Assembly (NCBI RefSeq): GCF_008831285.2
Contig: NC_045143.1
Coordinates: 5,899,503-5,963,502 of the forward strand
Origin: Nymphaea colorata
Lineage: Eukaryota > Streptophyta > Magnoliopsida > Nymphaeales > Nymphaeaceae
Direction of reading: 5' to 3'
DNA length: 64,000 bases
This document shows positions 37,184 to 47,719 of this stretch, one piece after another. A program made the translations under genes and the position numbers. Under the pieces are notes generated by a model. That model saw only the letters and a program-made list of their open reading frames with translations. It was not told where the DNA came from and ran no database searches. The first letter of the stretch is position 1. Each line of letters starts with the position of its first letter.

Positions 37184-40100
37184 ATGGCCGAGGGTGGAAG
37201 AAGTTTCGCGAGGAGGGATCTGTTGCTGAAGATACAAGCAGAGGTGCAAAAGAGATGGGAAGAGAGCGATGTGTTTCGCGCTGAGGCTAGTTCACAGCCG
37301 CCTGAGCCGGGTGAAAAATTTTTCGGCAATTTCCCTTATCCTTATATGAATGGTTCTTTGCATTTGGGTCATGCATTTTCCCTGTCGAAACTCGAGTTTG
37401 CTGCTGCTTATCATAGGTTGAGGGGAAGTAATGTTCTTCTTCCTTTTGCATTTCACTGCACTGGAATGCCCATTAAGGCTTCTGCTGATAAGATCAAGCG
37501 GGAGATTGAACGGTTCGGGAATCCACCAGTGTTCTCTACCGTGGAAGAGGAAGAAGGCGATGAACAGAATGATGAAGGCAAGCCTGAGGAGGAAAGTGTG
37601 GGTCAAAATCCTCCAGACAAATTCAAGAGTAAGCGGTCTAAAGCAGCGGCAAAGTCAGGTGGTGATAAGTTTCAGTGGGATATCATGAAGAGTTTTGGGC
37701 TTTCTGACAGTGAGATTGCGAAATTTAGCGACCCATACCATTGGTTGACTCACTTTCCTCCTCTAGCAATGGAGGACCTCAAGGCCTTTGGACTTGGCTG
37801 TGATTGGCGGCGTTCCTTCATCACCACTGACATGAACCCTTACTACGATTCATTTGTTAGGTGGCAGATGAGAAAATTGAAGAATGCAGGAAAGATAGTG
37901 AAGGACATGAGGTACACCATCTACTCTCCTCTAGATGGTCAGCCCTGTGCAGACCACGATAGGGCTTCTGGCGAGGGTGTTCAGCCACAGGAATACACAC
38001 TGATAAAAATGGAGGTGATTCCTCCCTTCACTGGAAAATTGAAAACTCTGGAAGGGAGGAAGGTTTTCCTTGCTGCTGCAACATTGAGACCTGAGACCAT
38101 GTATGGGCAGACAAATTCTTGGGTCTTGCCAGATGGAAAGTATGGTGCTTTTGAGATCAATGAAACTGATGTTTTCATCATCACTAGGAGAGCAGCCGTT
38201 AATTTGGCATATCAGAAACTGTCTAAGGTTGATGAGAAGCCAACCTGTTTAGTTGAATTAACTGGGCATGATTTGATTGGTCTTCCGCTAAAATCTCCTC
38301 TTTCATTCAATAAAATCATATATGCCCTTCCCATGTTGACGATTCTCACAGACAAGGGGACTGGGATAGTTACAAGCGTGCCAAGTGATGCACCTGACGA
38401 TTATATGGCTTTGCATGACTTAAAATCAAAGCCAGCTCTTAGGGCTAAATTTGGTGTGAAGGATGAATGGGTGCTACCATTTGAGGTGATACCAATCATC
38501 AATATTCCAGAATTTGGTGATAAATCTGCAGAGAAAGTGTGCACCGACTTGAAAATAAAGAGCCAAAATGACAAGGACAAGCTTGCTGAAGCGAAGAGAT
38601 TGACTTACCTGAAGGGCTTCACTGAAGGAACAATGCTTGTTGGAGATTTCAAGGACAAGAAGGTTCAAGAAGCCAAACCTCTAATAAGGAACATACTTCT
38701 GAAGACAGGTCAAGCTGTGATGTACAGTGAACCTGAGAAAAAGGTTATGTCAAGGTCTGGTGATGAGTGTGTGGTTGCTCTTACTGATCAGTGGTATATC
38801 ACTTACGGGGAGGATGAGTGGAAGGCAAAGGCTGAGGAGTGTTTGGCTGGAATGGAACTTTATTACGATGAGGCTAGGCATGGATTTGAACATACATTGA
38901 GCTGGCTTACACAATGGGCGTGCTCTCGTTCATTTGGACTGGGAACCCGTCTTCCTTGGGACGAACAGTTTCTCGTTGAATCGTTATCAGATTCTACACT
39001 TTACATGGCTTATTACACCATTTCTCATCTTCTGCAGAATGGGGACATGTATGGAAAGGCTGAATCAGCACAAGTTAGGCCAGAACAGTTGACAGATGAA
39101 GTATGGGACTACATATTCTCGGATGGTGAAATTCCAAACAACTCGGGGATTCCTTCGGCCCTTCTTGACAAAATGAAGCAGGAGTTCAGGTACTGGTATC
39201 CCTTTGATTTGCGAGTGTCTGGAAAAGACCTTATCCAGAACCACTTGACATTCTGTATCTACAACCATACAGCACTTTTGCCCAAAAAGTTGTGGCCTCG
39301 CTCTTTCAGATGCAATGGGCATATCATGCTCAACTCTGAAAAGATGTCCAAGTCTACAGGCAATTTTAGGACCTTGCGGCAGGCCATAGAAGAATTTTCT
39401 GCTGATGCCACTAGGTTTGCTCTGGCTGATGCTGGGGATGGGATGGATGACGCCAATTTTGTTTTTGAAACAGCAAATGCTGCCATTTTGCGTCTCACAA
39501 AAGAAATCACTTGGATGGAAGAAGTACTGGCTGCAGAGTCGTTGCTGAGAGAAGGTCCAGCGTCCTGCTATGCAGACCATGTCTTTGATAACGAAATCAA
39601 TATTGCCATCAAGCTGACTGAGCAAAGTTACAAGTCCATGCTGTTTAGGGAGGCATTGAAGACTGGCTTCTATGATCTGCAAGCTGCACGGGATGAGTAC
39701 AGGTTTTCTTGTAGTGCTGGAGGCATGAACCGTGCTCTGGTATGGCGTTTTATGGATGTGCAGACCAGGTTGATATCTCCCATCTGCCCACACTATGCAG
39801 AGCACGTCTGGAAGGCGCTCTTGAAGAAAGACGGTTTTGTCATAAATTCTGGTTGGCCTGTGGGTGAGGCTCCCAATCTCACTCTTAAGCGAGCTAATAG
39901 ATATTTGCAAGATCTTATTGTTTCAATGAGAAAGCTTCTTCAGAAGCAGGTTTCTGGTCCAAAGAAGGCCAAAAAGGGGATTCAGGTTGCCCAAACGATA
40001 GCAGAAGAGAACAAGCTGACTGTGGGACTGATGTTTGTGACTGAACAATACGAAGGTTGGAAAGAGGAGTGCTTGAAGGTACTGCAAAACAACTATGACA

Positions 40101-40504
40101 AAGATCGCCGTGCTTTTGCCGCAGACCAACAGATTCTTGAAGCTTTAAAGGCAAGTCCAATTGGGCGAGCGACAAATTTTAAGGAGATACAGAAGCAGTG
40201 TATGCCCTTCTTGAAATTCAAAAAAGATGAGGTACTTGCTGTTGGTCTTCAGGCGCTTGATTTGAAGCTGCCTTTTAACGAGATAGAGGTCCTCCAGGAA
40301 AATATTGAGTTGATAAAGAGGCAGCTTGGCCTTGAGCACGTTGAAGTATTTTCAATGTCAGATAGGAATTTTACACCTAGAATGGAATCGCTGCTTCAGA
40401 AGATGGTTCCTCCATCCCCAGGAAATCCAGTTACCATCTTTCTTACAAAGTCGGAGTTTCAGCAACACATGAATAGAGAAATTTTGGAGAACCTTGAGAT
40501 ATAG
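37184..40504 (+). CDS. Cytosolic leucyl-tRNA synthetase
   Basis: Intronless ORF of 1106 aa, the length of plant cytosolic LeuRS. It charges tRNA-Leu with leucine and is a class I synthetase. The start at 37184 (GAGATGGCC) follows a likely leader-intron acceptor; the frame is open 22 codons further up but that part reads as intron. The catalytic HIGH-type motif is HLGH at residues 60-63 within [14 protein letters not shown], and KMSKS is at 720-724. Between them lie the Rossmann fold, split by the large CP1 editing domain (for example [12 protein letters not shown]), which removes mischarged amino acids. An acidic insert (about 125-165, with [18 protein letters not shown]) followed by a basic stretch lies before the CP1 region, as in eukaryotic/archaeal-type LeuRS. 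The C-terminal part includes the anticodon-binding and eukaryote-specific extension. No transit peptide is visible, so the cytosol is the expected site. All key motifs are intact. Confidence 0.97.
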   Translation: MAEGGRSFARRDLLLKIQAEVQKRWEESDVFRAEASSQPPEPGEKFFGNFPYPYMNGSLHLGHAFSLSKLEFAAAYHRLRGSNVLLPFAFHCTGMPIKASADKIKREIERFGNPPVFSTVEEEEGDEQNDEGKPEEESVGQNPPDKFKSKRSKAAAKSGGDKFQWDIMKSFGLSDSEIAKFSDPYHWLTHFPPLAMEDLKAFGLGCDWRRSFITTDMNPYYDSFVRWQMRKLKNAGKIVKDMRYTIYSPLDGQPCADHDRASGEGVQPQEYTLIKMEVIPPFTGKLKTLEGRKVFLAAATLRPETMYGQTNSWVLPDGKYGAFEINETDVFIITRRAAVNLAYQKLSKVDEKPTCLVELTGHDLIGLPLKSPLSFNKIIYALPMLTILTDKGTGIVTSVPSDAPDDYMALHDLKSKPALRAKFGVKDEWVLPFEVIPIINIPEFGDKSAEKVCTDLKIKSQNDKDKLAEAKRLTYLKGFTEGTMLVGDFKDKKVQEAKPLIRNILLKTGQAVMYSEPEKKVMSRSGDECVVALTDQWYITYGEDEWKAKAEECLAGMELYYDEARHGFEHTLSWLTQWACSRSFGLGTRLPWDEQFLVESLSDSTLYMAYYTISHLLQNGDMYGKAESAQVRPEQLTDEVWDYIFSDGEIPNNSGIPSALLDKMKQEFRYWYPFDLRVSGKDLIQNHLTFCIYNHTALLPKKLWPRSFRCNGHIMLNSEKMSKSTGNFRTLRQAIEEFSADATRFALADAGDGMDDANFVFETANAAILRLTKEITWMEEVLAAESLLREGPASCYADHVFDNEINIAIKLTEQSYKSMLFREALKTGFYDLQAARDEYRFSCSAGGMNRALVWRFMDVQTRLISPICPHYAEHVWKALLKKDGFVINSGWPVGEAPNLTLKRANRYLQDLIVSMRKLLQKQVSGPKKAKKGIQVAQTIAEENKLTVGLMFVTEQYEGWKEECLKVLQNNYDKDRRAFAADQQILEALKASPIGRATNFKEIQKQCMPFLKFKKDEVLAVGLQALDLKLPFNEIEVLQENIELIKRQLGLEHVEVFSMSDRNFTPRMESLLQKMVPPSPGNPVTIFLTKSEFQQHMNREILENLEI

Positions 40505-41232
40505 TTTTCTTCTATATTTTTATCTGTTTTATTGAAGCTTATTGTGTCTAACTGAAAATGTTCCTTTATTGTGGAATACCTTTTTTGCTTCATTTGTTTT
40601 GACATTATCATTTTTCCGTCTACCAGTGTGATGATTCTGATGTTTGTAATTTTGATAAAAGCTTGAATAATCATGTTTCGTTGTAATGTGCTGGTGTAGT
40701 GAGCAAGCTCATATTGAAAATATTTGTTTTCACTGAGACCCGCAATCTTGCATAGTTTCTCAAACTCCAAGCGGTATTATTTGCTCACTGTGAGAAAAGA
40801 AGCGGAAAACTTTCTTTTTACGTACCTTGGTTATCTGAAACTGAAAGAATCCAAGTTGAGACAATGTAATTTTACGGAATACTCTCCTTTAGTGCTTTTC
40901 TGCCGTGCATGTTGCCCGCCATAATTCCGTCGACTGTGAAGGTTTTTTGTCATTTTGCTGTTCATTCGTCTCTATAATTTCCTTGACCGTCTGGTCACCT
41001 GTATGTTTGATAATTTCCAGACAAAATTAGCGTTGATACATTTGCCTCGGTTTATATCGCTCCTCTCCATTTTCGTGTTGTAATTTTATAATAATGTACG
41101 CATGGACACACACATAGACAATAAAGACAATGGAAGCAAAGCGATAAAGCCGTGAAAGAGCCGGAAATTTGAACTGAAGCCGGAAATTTTCCTTTCCTTT
41201 CCTCTTCTTCTTGCGGATTGTGTTCTGAAGTC
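40505..41232. other. LeuRS 3' flank
   Basis: AT-rich 3' UTR and flank, then a C/T- and CTTC-rich segment at about 41190-41220 that could be the leader of the small ORF at 41233. Nothing else supported. Confidence 0.5.
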
Positions 41233-41367
41233 ATGAGCCAACCTGGACTTCAACGATATGGTGAGAAGTGGAACAGCCAACTGCCGCGGAGCCTGGCCGC
41301 TATGTATCCCTGCGATCCCTTGACCAAGGGAGGATACGACAAGCAGAGGTTCCAGTACAGAGGATAG
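41233..41367 (+). CDS. Small ORF, 44 aa, unrecognised
   Basis: ATG at 41233 opens 44 codons ending in TAG at 41365-41367. Its composition is unlike the surrounding AT-rich DNA: local G+C is high, and the peptide is protein-like and polar, with segments MSQPGLQRYGEKWNSQLPRS and YPCDPLTKGGYDKQRFQYRG. A C/T-rich leader-like tract lies just upstream. There is no signal peptide or membrane segment. A potential splice donor (ATG|GTGAGAAG) lies inside it at about 41261, so it could instead be part of a spliced gene or a relic of one. I do not recognise the family. Confidence 0.35.
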   Translation: MSQPGLQRYGEKWNSQLPRSLAAMYPCDPLTKGGYDKQRFQYRG

Positions 41368-42734
41368 GATTCAACTAAACTGAGTAGGGTCGGGTTTAGT
41401 GATGAAGGAGACTTGGTCCTATCATCTACGTATATTCCTATTAAGATACATATTTTAAATGTACAAAATGTAAATTATCTTTTCTTTTCTGCGTATAGTA
41501 TAGATACTAGGGATGTTAATGGATTGGGTTTCTAACCATATGGACCTTTTATTATACTCGATTTATCGGGTGTTCACATATTCAGAAACAAATACGAAAG
41601 AAGAAATGTCTATGATCTAACTCTGATCTTTAAATTCATCCAAATCTGATTTTTATTTTCACATCTGAATCGAAATCAGACTTCTAGATATGCAACCAAA
41701 TCTGAACCACAATATGGTAGGTTAAATAACCAACTTTCCAAATGTAAAGTTAGGGTATATAGGACATTGATTTAAAACTGAACATAAATCCATGTCTAAA
41801 TCCGAATAGTATCAGATATGTATTTAGAACCAAATTTGATATTGGATTGGATGTCATCTCCTAAACAATCCACACATATATATTCCATATTCAATTTAAT
41901 TTTTTGAAGGAATTCGGTTGGATATCCAATCTGAATCCGCCTTATCATCCCTGTATATAACTGTCATAGGATCCGGACCTAGGGCTTTCTAGTGATAGCT
42001 AGGTTTGATCATTCCAGACAGAGAGCCACCTTTGGGTAAGGGTGAGCTAATGTCCACCTGACCCAAAAGATTCAATTATGTTCTCCAAATTTAGGGCGGA
42101 CAATATGCATACCTTGAACTCAAATTGAACCACACAATCGCATATTTAAAACTCCATCCCAAATTTTTATGGAATCCTTCTTTGTCACCAAGGTCGACCC
42201 TAGACCTGGGCTGGGCCGGCCCAATGTTCGGGACCGATGACCGAAACCAGGCCCGGCCCGGTTACAATAAAAAATAATTTTTAAAATACAAAATATTTTT
42301 TTGAATATAAAACATATATTATTAATAATAATAAATATTATTTAAAAGTTATGAGGCCTGCCCAATTAGACGGAGTACCCATCAGCGGCCCAGCCTAGTG
42401 CCCAAGTCTAATCGACCCCAAAGCCACCATGTCGATCTCTTCATGTCAAATTTCAAACTTAAATAAAAGGGTTTTACATAAATGAATGCGGCAGGTTTCT
42501 CGTCCGCGTAACTATGTTGGTATCACAGGCCGACCTTTTCAAAGTGGGTCTTCGTTTCAAGCTCAAGCATAAGAGATTATTGAAGTGCTGCACTTTATTG
42601 TGAATTTCACAGATACTACAGATACTACCTGTTAAGGTTGTGTTAACCAAATTTATAAAACTATTGCCATACATTGGTAATTTTTATTTATTGGTTCTTG
42701 ATTCCAACTAAATTTTCTTTTCTTGGCAGCTAAG
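41368..42734. other. Repeat-rich intergenic stretch
   Basis: Includes a dense run of ATCCAAATCTGA/GGATATCC words (about 41500-41960), like the stretches near 30.1, 32.1 and 35.8 kb, and a GGCCGGCCC-rich patch at about 42200-42260 followed by an A/T run, which resembles a decayed mobile element. No gene. Confidence 0.45.
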
Positions 42735-43045
42735 CTAAGATATAGTCCTAATCACAAAAACAATTTTTTTTAGAAAAAATGTAATAAATTAAGTTACTGT
42801 TTAAAACTTAAGAAACACATTCTTTTGAAAAAAACATTAAAAACAAAAAAACACGTTTTTTGGATTTTTTTTTCCACTTTTTCACCGTTTTCATTTTTTT
42901 AATGCCAAACAGTTCCTTTCATTTTCTATTTTTTATTTGTTGTAAAACTACTTATCTTTTGATGTTTATGTTATTAGCTTCTCCCGAAAAAAACCTCGCT
43001 GTTTAAAACTCTGAAACATTATTTGTGACTATAATCCCATATTTT
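42735..43045 (-). mobile_element. MITE-like inverted-repeat element, copy A
   Basis: On the minus strand this begins GGGATTATAGTCACAAATAA and continues through AGAGTTTTAAAC, GAGGTTTTTTT, CTAATAACATAAACATCAAA, CTGTTTGGCATT, AAACGTGTTTTT and AAGTTTTAAACAG, to an end complementary to its start (ATAGTCCTAATCACAAA on plus). Copy B at 61317-61690 contains the same sequence blocks in the same order on the plus strand. Short length, terminal inverted repeats and no coding capacity suggest a MITE. Superfamily and target duplication are not resolved. Copy A lacks about 60-70 bp present near the left of copy B. Confidence 0.65.
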
Positions 43046-45864
43046 ATAAATCAAACTGCTTATTCTATATAACAGATCTTCGAAACAGCCAAGAAGCTTC
43101 TCCTTTACATAAAAATGCCCTTGTAGACATTTTATTGTAATGGTAATACATAACCAAACCAGGAGTTAGCGCTGGTATATACCTTTGTGTTTAAAATGAT
43201 AGAGTGCAAGTGCGATACCTTAGTTGAAAGGTTACCCAAACGTAGAATGAAACAGATAACCAGTAGAAAACTAACCGTGCCAGTTGGTAAATACCTTAAC
43301 AAAGCCTGTTTGATTGGTGAACAGAACACCCTGTGCTTGGAACAGAGTGTCCCGTTCCAGACATTTTATGCCACTCCATTCCTTTTTTCTGGAACTCACA
43401 CCTCAACAAGAAGGGAAAATGTTCAAGAAAAATTCATCCACATAAACATATTTGAATGAATAGCAAAACGTCTGAAGCCCCCCACTCGGAGGGATATGCA
43501 CAGAGACGACCAGTGCTCTCCCGAATCGACCAACTCAAACGAATCATCTCGATTCGATGTCAATCAGATAATTCTGCCACTCATCTGCTCTCTCTCTCTG
43601 ACGCAGACATTCTGATCAGGTCTGCAAGTGTTAGCTTTTCCTTTTACTGTTCTTATCTGGTAATAGATTTTTTTATTCTTCTTAATCACATCTAAGTTGT
43701 AAAAAAATCAACAGAAACAGCTCCTTACCTCATACGCATGCATTTGAGAAGAACACCACCAAAGATACTATGAATAAACAGTTATACGTAGGCGCACCAG
43801 TCTTGGTAAAAATGAGAAACAAAAAGGACAGTGACTTCTGCACTATACATATGAGCGCAGATCGTGTACCATTAAATGGCATCGAAGGCTGTCAATGCTC
43901 TATTTTATATGGTTACAAAGACTAAACGTTTTCACGCCGCCCTTTGTGCAAAGCCAAAACTGAGCTTCCGCCACCACCTTGGTTGGTGCTTATGGGCTTT
44001 TCCATTTTGTCTTTTTCCAAAGCTTTGCCACCTCCGTAACAACAAGCCGGGTGCGGCGAGACTAGCCCAATACGTGTCAAGCTCTGGTTTGAACTAGCAG
44101 GGTCTTTTTCCCGGTCCACCACTATTGGAAAGTTCGATCCCAAACTTTGTTAGCGAGGCTCTTTTTGGATACTGACTGTTCCATAATGAGTCCTGACCTT
44201 TAAAGAAAGTCATGTCCATCACCTTTTTGGACCTTTCAATTGCACAAAGCACACACTCGCAAAGCGTAGGGCTTTACTCATGACGTGACGTGATGGTTGC
44301 CCAGATCTTCAACAAGCCAGCTAGCATCGAAAAGGAAGAAAAGGTGGAATCGTGCATTAGAAGTGGTTCCCAGTCGTAGAAGGGGATGCTATGTGTGTAG
44401 CAAGGCTAGTCTTCTCCTTCAAAGCATCTTCTCGAAAGAAAGGCATTCGTCGAAGCCTATTGGTCCTAATTGCGCATTCCCTTCTTTGCAGCCTATGCAT
44501 CAATCTCCCCCCTTCCTTCCGCCACTGATCCCATCATTTTTCTATGTCCACTAAAGGTTGAAGAAGCTAAATGGCCCCATATTGGTATTATGGGACCTCT
44601 CTTTCCCTTAGAAAGGGAATTAGGGAACCTTTCAACATACAACAAAATTTGAGCAACAATGAATCATACGAGTTTCCAATATTGTTACGAACGTCACAAA
44701 TTTCATGGTCAATCAACCGATGCGGTGATCTTAAATTTTTACAAAGAATAAAAGTTTAATGCGAACAAGAGTGTACCCATATCTAGCCGTTAAATGCTTG
44801 CAAGTTGCCTATTTCTTTTTTATCGTTCCTTCATTTGAACAGGGACTGCTGTTAGAATCTATAATCAAATGAAATAATGAATAAACGTTAATTTACAGTA
44901 AAATATGTTCATAAATTTGATTGTGGGTAGATAAAAACACTTGACTATCTTAAGTATTAATTATAAATATCAATAACATTGATGTCCTTACATAGCCAAA
45001 AAAGTTGACTAGCTTGACAATCCCATAGACCTAAAACGAACACATGAAATTGTAAGATGAAATTCATTTCATTTGATAACTAACCTGGATCCTTCATTCT
45101 CCTTTCGTTCTCTTCTTTAGTCATTTTAAAATCAAATTAGTGAAGACAATAAAGTGTAGCTGGCATGTATAGTTGCTTCTTTCTATTGTCAAAACAATCC
45201 TAATGAGCGAAAAATGCTTGGAGAGAGGCTTGAAGGCTTTTCTATTCTCCCTACTTTTATGGTCTTGAGCTGCATCTATGCCAGTGATAGCATTTCAACT
45301 TTGATGTTGCACCCTACCATTTTATTATGCAAAAGCACAACCCTCATGAAAGTAGAGCTAGAAAATTGTCGTCCCACAAGCCCTTAGCCCGACCAGCTAA
45401 GTATGCCCCTTAAGGCATTGTCATGATAGATCAAATGGTCACATGTGAGTCCATTTTATTGAAGAAAACCATTGCTCACAATTTATTTCATATGCATAAA
45501 ACCGCGGAAATGGAGATCATATAGCCGTTTCTTCTTGTTCATCGAAAACTATAATGGACTCAACCAAAGGTTAGTAAAAAGACAAACTACCTCTAGGTAC
45601 ATACCTAAGCTAATAGCGTAACAGCCGAGACCAGTTCATACTACCCAATAAAAAAAATAGTAAAAGCGCAAATTAACCTGACCAATAATTATTCTGAAAG
45701 AAGAAAAATTATACAATAAAAAGGAGGAAAAATAATAGATTAAGGAACATCATCTTTCCCTTGCAATTTATTAAATTTGATTTCACAATGATTGATAGTT
45801 GCCCTTACCCTTAAATGAAAAGCTCATACAGCCACATTTTTTACTTTGAGTCGATGTTGTTTTT
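43046..45864. other. Intergenic stretch, no firm gene
   Basis: Contains several 60-90 codon open frames. The one at 43456-43695 starts with a somewhat protein-like N terminus (MNSKTSEAPHSEGYAQRR) but ends in hydrophobic low-information sequence. The region 44280-44760 has overlapping frames of no clear type. No domain, no splice structure. A segment near 43299 (GCCTGTTTGATTGGTGAACAGAA) has the wording common at ends of plant DNA elements. Confidence 0.4.
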
Positions 45865-45879
45865 GCGCTTCGATGCGCA

Positions 45880-46255
45880 CATAAGTAAACATAGTAGTGC
45901 ATAAATTTTCATGCTTGGACTCACACAAGTTATGTGTTTTGATATAAGATTTTAGTCTTTCACACACACAAATGAACACACTTTGGTACAAGCTTTTGTG
46001 CTTTGGTGCCCTAAGTAAACTTGCATTGGCATATGATTTTCACACTTCATGACATACAAGTGAAGGTACTAATATACATAAGTTTTCAAACTTCCATATT
46101 ATAGTATAAGATTTTGAGCTTTGTTGCACCCAAGTAAACTTATTGTTGCATAAAATTTTTTGAGCTTTGACACATACAAGTACATGCATCTCAACACACA
46201 TTTTCACATTTGGATGCACATTTTCATGCTTTGTCGCATACAAGTTTTAAAAATT
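45880..46255. repeat. Degenerate minisatellite with a 44-bp period
   Basis: A unit of the form AAGTAAAC...GCATAA.ATTTT..GCTTTG..GCACAC recurs. The anchor word AAGT (or AAAT) appears at about 45883, 45927, 45970, 46013, 46058, 46131, 46178 and 46251. Spacings are 43-46 bp except for two of about 73-74, where a partial unit intervenes. Units differ by many substitutions, so the array is old. No coding potential is apparent. Confidence 0.75.
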
Positions 46256-47500
46256 TACAAACCTACAAGCCCCTGTATTAGAAGCACTCACATTTTTATA
46301 TGAGATCTACAAGAACCCGTATTCGTTCGTCATATCTTTCCCATCAAAGCTGTGGAATATTCCTGTTGGCGGTTACATGCATACTGATGATCATCCTTGC
46401 CTTTCTATACCTGCAATCTTAGTTTAACTGTTTCCCTCATTGCACAGACGCACCGCACGGTGTATGCACTAAGCATATTAGCTCTTTTCATCTCATTCAT
46501 GTCAGTAGCTCACTGAGGGCTAAGAGTCTGGATCATTGGAAAAAGAGGGCCTCCAAACTGTGGCCTAAAGAATGTCACGCCTGCGACACAGATATTGGCC
46601 ATGGACGAAAGCATGTAAAATAGCGCTGGCAGAGACCAGAGATGTTCTACGCCCATTGCCACGCCATCTTTCCTAATTTTCAAACCGGAAAATGTCTGAA
46701 ACATCACAATTTTCTGGCTGCACTGATCTCACAGAATTCCGTCTTTTATGAACTTGACTTTGTGGGCAGTGAGTGCAGGAGTCCTACCTTGGGAGGTTGT
46801 CGTCGTCACAATTTCAGATCAGCCTGGTTCGAGCTATGAGTTTTTCCGTGCTGCCGAATTGAAGGGAAAAAAAGAAAACGTTTAAGGCAGTGAGCAGAAA
46901 TTCAATTTTTTAAGCTTTTGATGTAAACTAAATCCAGGACGTATTTCACTTATTGTACAAGACAGTTCTATTGACTTTGATCTCTCATATGGTCACGTTT
47001 ACGAAAACACACAAATAAATATGAACCTGCAAGTTCATATTAGTGGACGAAATAAAAATTTCTTTCCTAGTTTCCAGATCCCTCGAAAATCTTTTCCCAA
47101 TCTTTTGTAGGTTGTGGCCATGTGGTCTGCGTTCCCTAGGAATCTTTGCTTTTGGTTGGAAATCATCCATGCAGAGCGACCATTGGTCTTGGGCGGGACA
47201 AAGATTGTAGGCCACGGAAGCCCCAAAAATGGAGGGACACATTCTCACCAAACTTTTTTTAAGGAGTTTGGTTGACGGGCTGAAGCTTAAGGCTGAGACT
47301 GTGCCAGTCGTCAACGTCTCTCTGTTGCCTTCCACGTCCCACAGCCAACCATATGGAAACACCTGCTCTCCCTTTTACCAGAAAGGCGTTAACAGTAGAC
47401 GAAAAGGCTTCAACTGAACACGAAACTGGCTGATAAATAAGGAATTTTTGAGGCTATTATGGTATTTACACGACGGGAGATGAATCTAGGCGGGGCCGGC
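46256..47500. other. Intergenic stretch with exon-like fragments
   Basis: On the minus strand, 46510-46690 reads as a protein-like open stretch after a TTTCAG acceptor, and 47035-47330 has two overlapping protein-like frames. Neither is recognised and they do not join convincingly. They may be relics of a degraded gene. The right end is the promoter of the carrier gene. Confidence 0.35.
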
Positions 47501-47719
47501 ATGTACCCGAGATTCCATCTCTTCTCCCTGTATACCGCTCCTTTTTTCTTGGGGAAGAAGGTGGCAGCTTTGGCCTAACATTTTTAAGGGCTTCTTGTTC
47601 TTGGGATTCTCCTCTTCCCCTTCTTCCTGTTTGTGTGATTTCTTACTCGGAGCATTCTCGAGCATCTTTGTTCCAGAGATCTCTTCGGTTTTGGTTTTGG
47701 TGGTGGTGGTGGTCAGAGA

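Noticed and set aside
39065..39910. 281-codon minus-strand open frame inside LeuRS
   Set aside because: Antisense of an intact synthetase ORF; its peptide follows the codon pattern of the sense gene.
44128..44160. GTTCGATCCC word as a tRNA B-box
   Set aside because: No A-box at the right distance and no cloverleaf could be drawn.
45880..46255. Possible CRISPR-like array
   Set aside because: Units are contiguous and diverged, with no identical repeat and no unique spacers; it is a degenerate minisatellite in a plant genome.
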